Part shown: one piece after another, positions 58,847-64,000 of the stretch
Numbering within the stretch: the first letter of the stretch is position 1
Layout of the letters: every line of letters starts with the position of its first letter
Origin: Gemmatimonadaceae bacterium
GTDB taxonomy: Bacteria > Gemmatimonadota > Gemmatimonadetes > Gemmatimonadales > Gemmatimonadaceae
Direction of reading: 5' to 3'
DNA: 64,000 bases
Assembly: GCA_019752115.1 (NCBI GenBank)
Contig: JAIEMN010000009.1
Location: forward strand, 1 to 64,000
Notes under the pieces: generated by a model
What the model was told of the DNA's origin: nothing
Databases searched by the model: none
What the model saw: only the letters and a program-made list of their open reading frames with translations
Program-made: the position numbers and the translations under genes

Positions 58847-59358
58847 CAGTTCTTCCACTCCGGGCCGGTGAGCTTGAGGAACTCCACCGCCTTCGTCTCG
58901 AGGTCGAGGATGGCGCCGGTCGGGGCGCCGTGCAGCCAGCCGCACGCCTCCCCGGGATTGACCAGCAGGGAGTCCCCACGCGCCTTCATTTCGGGGATGT
59001 GCGTAAAGCCATGAATGATCACTTCGTGCCCGTCGATCGAGCGCTGATGGACATCGGCCAGATCGTGGATCAGCAGCACGTTCTTGCCACCGATCTCGAA
59101 GCTGTGCGGCGACTCGTACAGCTCGAGGGCCCCGAAGCCGACCTTGGCCGCCGCCTGCAGCGCATCGCGATCGCCGTCGTTGCGGCCGAAAACGCCGAGC
59201 AGCGGCAGCGACAGGTCGTGAAAGGGCTGAAGCGAGAACGGCGAGCAGTAATCGCCCGCGTGCATCACCAGCGACACACCGCCCGCGACCATCTGCTCCA
59301 GCAGGGCGCGTACGGCAGGGACGCGATCATGGGTATCCGACAACAGGCCGACGCGCAT
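58846..59358 (-). CDS. YfcE/MJ0936-type metallophosphoesterase
   Basis: A 170-residue calcineurin-like phosphodiesterase. Metal-binding motifs are LLSDTHDRV (D8, H10), [18 protein letters not shown] (the GNxD site has Arg before Asn), LLIHD and IIHGFTHIP (a GHxH variant). The natural substrate of such proteins is uncertain; activity on artificial phosphodiesters is known for homologues. ATG 59356-59358 overlaps the lysA stop by 1 nt. It is embedded in the hisS-guaA run. Confidence 0.88.
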   Translation of the reverse strand: MRVGLLSDTHDRVPAVRALLEQMVAGGVSLVMHAGDYCSPFSLQPFHDLSLPLLGVFGRNDGDRDALQAAAKVGFGALELYESPHSFEIGGKNVLLIHDLADVHQRSIDGHEVIIHGFTHIPEMKARGDSLLVNPGEACGWLHGAPTGAILDLETKAVEFLKLTGPEWKN

Positions 59359-60647
59359 CAGGGGTTTCTCCACTCCGGGTGCGCCCGCTCGAGGCGCACA
59401 AGGTCTGAAAACTGTTCCCGCTCGGTGATGACCGCGAAGCGCGCGCCATCCACGAGAACTTCCACCGGCCGGGGACGTGAGTTGTAGTTGCTGGACATCG
59501 TGAAGCCGTAAGCGCCCGCCGTGCGCACCGCGAGATACTGCCCCGCCGGCACGTCAGGCATCGCGCGCCCCTTGGCAAAGAAATCACCGGACTCGCAGAT
59601 CGGCCCCACGATGTCCGCGGTGGTCTGCGCGTCGGTCTCGGTCACGGCGTCGATCTGATGGTAGGCATGGTAGAGCGACGGCCGGATGAGATCATTCATG
59701 CCGGCATCGGTCACCATGAACTCCTTCCCGTTGGCGTGCTTGCGGTACAGCACCTCAGTGAGGAGCACGCCCGACTCGGCGACGAGGAACCGGCCAGGCT
59801 CGAGCACGAGCGATAGCCCGGTCTCTGCCTGCGCGGTGCGAACGAGCGCCGCGTAATCCTCCACATCGGCGTCGCGCTCGTGCGCTTCGTACGGCACCGA
59901 CAGGCCGCCCCCAACATCCATGTAGCGGATGTCATGGCCTTCGCTGCGGGCATGGGCCAGCGCCGCGACCAGGCGCGGGAGTGCATCGCGCAGCGGATCG
60001 GCGTTGCTGATCTGCGAACCGAGGTGCATCCCCAGCCCGCGCAGCGCCAGATGCGGCAGCGTCGTGATGAATGACACGAGACGCGACACGTCGTCGCGGG
60101 GGATGCCGAACTTCCCGCCCTTCTCGCCAGTCTTGATGTAGTCGTGCGGCGTGTCCACCGTCACTTCGGGGTTCACCCGCAGCGCGATCGGCGCCACGAC
60201 GCCCTTGCGGGCCGCCACGGCCTCGATGGTGAGCAGTTCGGCTTCCGATTCGACATTGATCAGCAGGACGCCCGCGTCCAGCGCCTGCGCGATCTCGCGC
60301 ACCGTCTTCCCAACGCCGCTGAAGACGACGTCGGCGCCGGTGAAGCCAGCCTGCTGCGCCCGATACAGCTCGCCGCCCGACACGATGTCCACGCCGGCCC
60401 CCAACGACTGGAGCAGCGCGAGCACGGCGAGGTTCGAGTTGGCCTTCACCGCAAAGTGGATGCGATGCGGCACCCCCGCGAACGCCGCGTGCAGGCGCGC
60501 GTAGCGGGCGCGAATCATGTTGGCGCTGTACACATACGCCGGCGTGCCCACCGCCGCGGCGAGCGTCGGGAGCGGCACCCCCTCCGCCTGGAGGACGCCC
60601 CCGACGCGGGCAAAGCCCACAGTGGCTGCCGATAGAGTGTCCGACAC
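59358..60647 (-). CDS. lysA: Diaminopimelate decarboxylase
   Basis: A 429-residue fold-type III PLP enzyme making lysine from meso-diaminopimelate. The PLP lysine is K68 (HFAVKANSN). HLGSQI, the phosphate-binding GGGLS and EPGR loops, and the substrate Cys in GPICESGDFF are present. It starts at GTG 60645-60647, 8 nt after proS. The phosphoesterase gene starts on its stop codon. Confidence 0.96.
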   Translation of the reverse strand: MSDTLSAATVGFARVGGVLQAEGVPLPTLAAAVGTPAYVYSANMIRARYARLHAAFAGVPHRIHFAVKANSNLAVLALLQSLGAGVDIVSGGELYRAQQAGFTGADVVFSGVGKTVREIAQALDAGVLLINVESEAELLTIEAVAARKGVVAPIALRVNPEVTVDTPHDYIKTGEKGGKFGIPRDDVSRLVSFITTLPHLALRGLGMHLGSQISNADPLRDALPRLVAALAHARSEGHDIRYMDVGGGLSVPYEAHERDADVEDYAALVRTAQAETGLSLVLEPGRFLVAESGVLLTEVLYRKHANGKEFMVTDAGMNDLIRPSLYHAYHQIDAVTETDAQTTADIVGPICESGDFFAKGRAMPDVPAGQYLAVRTAGAYGFTMSSNYNSRPRPVEVLVDGARFAVITEREQFSDLVRLERAHPEWRNP

Positions 60648-60655
60648 GCCGGCGC

Positions 60656-62125
60656 TCAGTACGAGCGGGCCCAGATCACTTCGTACTTGGCCGGCTCACC
60701 CGTCACCATGCACGTCGTGGGCGCCGTCGGCGAGCGGAACTCGGGATCGGGAATCACGCGAATCGTGGCCTTGGTCTCTTCCTTCACCTTGGCCTCGACG
60801 GCCGGATCACCGTTCCAGCCGGCGTAGACGAACGCGCCGGGGCCGTCCATGATCTCCTTGAACTTGTCGTACGAGATGCGCTCGCGAATGCTGTTCGCTT
60901 CGAGGCGCGCCCGCGCCGCGGCGAGCATATCCGCCTGGATCTGATCGAGCACAACGGGCAGCTCGGCCCGCAGCGTGTCGAACGCCATTGGCTTCTTCTC
61001 GCGCGTGTCGCGACGCACCACCAGCCCGCTCTGCTGCGCGAGATCGCGCGGCCCGATCTCCATGCGCAGCGGAATGCCGCGCATTTCCCAGTGGTAATAC
61101 TTCGCACCCGGCTTGATGCCAACGCGCTCGTCCACGTGCACGCGGATGCGCTCGTGGTCGGGGCGCTTGAAGCTCCCGAGATCCTCGGCGATACGCTTCG
61201 CCGCTTCCACCGTGGCCGCGCGCTCTTCGTCGGTCTTCCAGATCGGCACGATGACCATTTGAATCGGCGCGAGCTTGGGCGGCAGGCGGAGCCCCGCGTC
61301 GTCGCCGTGCGTCATGACCAGACCGCCGATCATGCGCGTGGATACGCCCCACGACGTGTTCCACGCGTACTCTTCAACGCCGGCCTCGCTCTGGAACTTG
61401 AGATCGAAGGCCTTGGCGAAGTTCTGGCCGAGGTTGTGCGAGGTGCCGGCCTGCAGCGCCTTGTTGTCCTGCATGAGTGCTTCGCAGGCATAGGTGCGCA
61501 GCGCACCGGCAAAGCGCTCGCTGTCGGTCTTCTGGCCGGTGATCACGGGCATCGCCATGTAGCCTTCCATGAACTCGCGGTACACGCCCAGCATGCGGCG
61601 CGTCTCCGTTTCAGCCTCATCGTGCGTGGCATGCGCCGTGTGCCCCTCCTGCCACAGGAACTCCATCGTGCGCAGGAAGAGCCGCGTGCGCATTTCCCAG
61701 CGCACCACATTGGCCCACTGGTTGTAGAGCAACGGCAGGTCGCGATAGCTCTGCACCCACTTGGCGAACATCGAGTAGATGATCGTCTCCGACGTGGGGC
61801 GCACCACCAGGCGTTCTTCGAGCTGCTTGCCACCGCCATGCGTGACCACCGCGCATTCCGGCGCAAAGCCTTCGACATGCTCCGCTTCCTTCGACAGGAA
61901 GCTTTCGGGGATGAACAGCGGGAAGTACGCGTTCACGTGGCCCGTGGCCTTGAACATGTCATCCAGCGCGCGCTGCATGCGCTCCCAGATGCCGTAGCCG
62001 AGCGGGCGGATGACCATGCAACCGCGCACCGGCGAGTAGTCGGCGAGCTCGGCACGGAGCACCAGCTCGTTGTACCAGTCGCTGAAGTTCTCGGCGCGGG
62101 AGGTCAGCTTCTTGTCGTCGCTCAT
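60656..62125 (-). CDS. proS: Prolyl-tRNA synthetase, archaeal/eukaryotic type
   Basis: A 489-residue class IIa synthetase of the compact type, without the bacterial editing insert. Motif 2 and the Pro-site blocks [20 protein letters not shown] and [16 protein letters not shown] are clear. Also present is the C-terminal zinc-like domain ending WARSY, with the terminal Tyr typical of this type. The ATG overlaps the hisS stop by 4 nt. Confidence 0.96.
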   Translation of the reverse strand: MSDDKKLTSRAENFSDWYNELVLRAELADYSPVRGCMVIRPLGYGIWERMQRALDDMFKATGHVNAYFPLFIPESFLSKEAEHVEGFAPECAVVTHGGGKQLEERLVVRPTSETIIYSMFAKWVQSYRDLPLLYNQWANVVRWEMRTRLFLRTMEFLWQEGHTAHATHDEAETETRRMLGVYREFMEGYMAMPVITGQKTDSERFAGALRTYACEALMQDNKALQAGTSHNLGQNFAKAFDLKFQSEAGVEEYAWNTSWGVSTRMIGGLVMTHGDDAGLRLPPKLAPIQMVIVPIWKTDEERAATVEAAKRIAEDLGSFKRPDHERIRVHVDERVGIKPGAKYYHWEMRGIPLRMEIGPRDLAQQSGLVVRRDTREKKPMAFDTLRAELPVVLDQIQADMLAAARARLEANSIRERISYDKFKEIMDGPGAFVYAGWNGDPAVEAKVKEETKATIRVIPDPEFRSPTAPTTCMVTGEPAKYEVIWARSY

Positions 62126-63426
62126 GTTGCGGATCCGGTCTGCGTTGAAGCGGCCGCCACGAGGGCGTCCAGGGAGGTAAAGGTTGCATCGGTGGAGCCG
62201 GCGCGCCGCAGGCGCCAGGGCGCCTCGCTGCTCGACGGGTCCACGATCACGAATGCGCCCGCGCCGGCCTTGCGGCCAGCCTCGAGCTGCTTGTCCAGCT
62301 TTTGTGGTTTGAAGGCGTACTCGACCACCAGCCCCGCGGCACGCAGGGCGGCCGCGGTCCGCAGCGTCGCCGCCGGCGCGTCGGGGGTATCCGGCGCCTG
62401 CGCGACCCACAGGCCGACACTCGCCGGCGGCGCCGGCATCAGGCCGCGTTCGCGCAGCAGTTCGCCCAGCACCACATCACCCATGCCAAAACCGAGCGCC
62501 GGGAGATCGGCACCACCCAGCGCCTTGAGCAGGTTGTCGTAGCGACCGCCGCCGCAGATCGCGCGGAACTCTCCCACGCTGTCGAACAGCTCGAAGACGA
62601 TGCCGGTGTAATACGCGAGGCCGCGTACGATCGTGAGATCGAAGTGCAGGAAGTCGCCAATCCCGAGCGCGTCGCAGTGCGCGATGTACTGCGCGAAGCG
62701 CGCGGCGTGCTCGGCTACTGCCGGCGCGTCGCCGTAGCGCGCCTGCAGCGTGGGGAAGTCGAGCGTCGCGAAGCCGAGAATCGTCTCCACGGTGGCCGGA
62801 TCGAGTCCCGCTTCGGTGAGCTTCTCGGCCGAGATCTCACGGGGCTGCCGCTCCAGCTTGTCCAACACCGCGTAGACGGCGGTGCGCGCCGCTTCGGCGA
62901 TCGCGAGATGATCGAGCAGCCCGTTGAGCAGCCGCCGGTCGCTCACCCGGGCCCGCACCTGCTGCGCCGTGAGGCCCAGCGCCTGCATGATGTTGACCGC
63001 CACGCTGAGCAGCTCGGCGTCGGCCAAGACGTCGGCTTCGCCGACGATGTCGACGTTCAGCTGATAGTGCTCCCGGAGCCGCCCCTTCTGCGTGCGTTCG
63101 TAGCGGAACAGCTGGGGTAGCGAGAACCACCGGACCGGCTTGCGCAGCGTCTGGGCCTTGGCGCCCACCATGCGGGCGAACGTCGGCGTCATCTCGGGGC
63201 GCATCGCCACCTCGCGATTGCCCTTGTCCACGAAGTTGTAGAGCTGGGTCACGATCTCCTCGCCGCTCTTCTGCGTGTACAGCTCGAGCGGCTCGAGCGG
63301 CGGCCCATCGTACTCCTGAAACGCATAGCGCCGCACGACGCGGCGCCAGGTATCGAAGATGTGGGCTCGCTCGGCGAATTGATCGGGATAGAAGTCGCGG
63401 AAACCCGGCAGCGGCTTGTGTGACAT
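62122..63426 (-). CDS. hisS: Histidyl-tRNA synthetase
   Basis: A 434-residue class IIa synthetase. Motif 1 region: [16 protein letters not shown]. Motif 2: [20 protein letters not shown]. The His-binding loops are [15 protein letters not shown] and [10 protein letters not shown], followed by the anticodon-binding domain. It heads the operon and has a promoter whose -10 ends 6 nt before the ATG, with no ribosome-binding site, so the message is probably leaderless. Confidence 0.96.
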   Translation of the reverse strand: MSHKPLPGFRDFYPDQFAERAHIFDTWRRVVRRYAFQEYDGPPLEPLELYTQKSGEEIVTQLYNFVDKGNREVAMRPEMTPTFARMVGAKAQTLRKPVRWFSLPQLFRYERTQKGRLREHYQLNVDIVGEADVLADAELLSVAVNIMQALGLTAQQVRARVSDRRLLNGLLDHLAIAEAARTAVYAVLDKLERQPREISAEKLTEAGLDPATVETILGFATLDFPTLQARYGDAPAVAEHAARFAQYIAHCDALGIGDFLHFDLTIVRGLAYYTGIVFELFDSVGEFRAICGGGRYDNLLKALGGADLPALGFGMGDVVLGELLRERGLMPAPPASVGLWVAQAPDTPDAPAATLRTAAALRAAGLVVEYAFKPQKLDKQLEAGRKAGAGAFVIVDPSSSEAPWRLRRAGSTDATFTSLDALVAAASTQTGSAT

Positions 63427-63432
63427 CCTGGA

Positions 63433-63462
63433 AAGCTACCGAGCCAACGGATGCACCTGCAA
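63433..63462 (-). promoter_or_regulatory. Promoter of the hisS operon (leaderless type)
   Basis: On the minus strand -35 TTGCAG (63457-63462), 18-nt spacer, -10 TAGCTT (63433-63438). It lies within the last codons and stop of the folC gene, and the -10 overlaps the folC stop codon. Confidence 0.65.
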
Positions 63463-64000
63463 CCGTTCCATCGCATCGCCGACCGTGTGAAAGGACCCGG
63501 TCACGAGCACCGTCTGTGCCTCGGCGCGCGCGTCGGCCAGCGCGGTCGTGAAATCGTCGATGCGCGTGACCGGAAGGCCAACCTCCTGGGCCCAGGCCTC
63601 GACCTCGTGGAGGTCCCACATCCGATTCACCGGCGCTGTCGGGGCCATGGTGACCACGATGCGTTCGGCGGCTCGGGCGACGGCCTGGAGGATCCCCCGC
63701 CAGTCCTTGTCACGCAGCACGCAGACGACGGCGGTGATCGGGTGGGGCACGCCCACGGCCAGCAGGTTGGCCACGACGGTCGCCGCGCCATCGGCGTTGT
63801 GGGCCACATCGAACAGCCACGGCGCGGCGCGGTGGAACCGGCCGGCCAACCGCACGTCGGCCAGCAGGGTGTCGGCTCGCGCCTCGATCTCGGCCCACGG
63901 CCCCCCGGCGGCGCGTAGCATGGCCAGCGCCACGGCGGCATTGTGGGCCTGGAAGTGCCCGACCAACGGGGTGGTCAGCCGCCGCGACGACGACCCCACG
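63436..64000 (-). CDS. folC: Folylpolyglutamate/dihydrofolate synthase, C-terminal part (cut by window edge)
   Basis: The last about 188 residues of a FolC/Mur-ligase-type protein; the gene runs off the right edge. The visible part begins in the end of the central domain (LVGHFQAHNAAVALAML, with the ligase-type GxFQxxNA match). It continues with the C-terminal Rossmann-like domain (LFDVAHNADGAATVVANLL, TAVVCVLRDKDWRGIL, LVTGSFHTVGDAM). DVAHN and TGSF blocks are typical of FolC and set it apart from Mur ligases. The P-loop would lie outside the window. It ends 9 nt before hisS starts. Confidence 0.88.
   Translation of the reverse strand, partial: VGSSSRRLTTPLVGHFQAHNAAVALAMLRAAGGPWAEIEARADTLLADVRLAGRFHRAAPWLFDVAHNADGAATVVANLLAVGVPHPITAVVCVLRDKDWRGILQAVARAAERIVVTMAPTAPVNRMWDLHEVEAWAQEVGLPVTRIDDFTTALADARAEAQTVLVTGSFHTVGDAMERLQVHPLAR

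Overview
The window is one GC-rich, densely packed stretch of bacterial chromosome. I see no phage, insertion sequence, CRISPR array, tRNA or rRNA gene in it. The gene set and the protein types (archaeal-type ProRS, a RecQ with a C-terminal zinc cluster, small PurL with PurS and PurQ, a two-subunit methylmalonyl-CoA mutase, BLUF proteins) suggest a Gemmatimonas-like member of the Gemmatimonadota. That placement is inference from memory, not from a search. Most genes sit in long runs with 1-4 nt ATGA, GTGA or TGATG overlaps.

Layout. 1-2201: ECF sigma factor and membrane anti-sigma factor with a third, truncated secreted-protein gene, and a divergent glycerophosphodiester phosphodiesterase. 2192-5053: rng, rplU-rpmA and a small coiled-coil protein. 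5054-5567: gene-free stretch with an 82-nt near-perfect palindrome. 5568-11374: acyl-CoA dehydrogenase, recQ, a small membrane protein and a large U32 protein. 11455-15368: cobalamin-binding mutase subunit, carboxyltransferase, AtuA and AtuA-like proteins. 15415-17320: methyltransferase and two tandem BLUF photoreceptors. 17401-25733 (minus): aspS-phoH-ybeY-CNNM-CNNM-meaB-mutase large subunit. 25867-28879: outer-membrane protein, rlmN, and on the other strand yqeK and a LytR_C protein. 28894-38555 (minus): trp genes (D, C, F, B, A) mixed with a GAF protein, a HEAT-repeat protein and an HD-GYP protein, with lexA lodged between trpD and trpC on the opposite strand. 38660-52306 (plus): truA, htrA, purB, purC, psd, pssA, purS, purQ, purL, purF, ppdK. 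52373-52727: ssrA (tmRNA). 52814-54397: divergent dus and ptsN-like gene. 54398-63426 (minus): hisS-proS-lysA-phosphoesterase-guaA-amidohydrolase-MATE operon. The right edge cuts folC.

How the genes fit together. The window is mainly core metabolism: most of IMP synthesis after PRPP plus GMP synthesis (guaA), tryptophan from anthranilate onward, lysine, PE lipid synthesis, three aminoacyl-tRNA synthetases, ribosome and RNA maintenance, and a propionyl/branched-chain acyl-CoA route (mutase, MeaB, carboxyltransferase, acyl-CoA dehydrogenase). Regulatory genes are threaded through it: sigma/anti-sigma, BLUF, LexA, HD-GYP, HEAT and GAF.

The most interesting signals are four. First, a recurring promoter form (TTGNNN, 16-18 nt, TAGCKT or similar) that often ends only 5-9 nt before the ATG, which predicts leaderless mRNAs. 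Second, an HD-GYP/HEAT gene pair inside the trp run whose proteins appear to share a common N-terminal domain. Third, lexA nested antisense in the trp run. Fourth, the palindrome near 5.5 kb. I found no clear defence or other wholly new multi-gene system.
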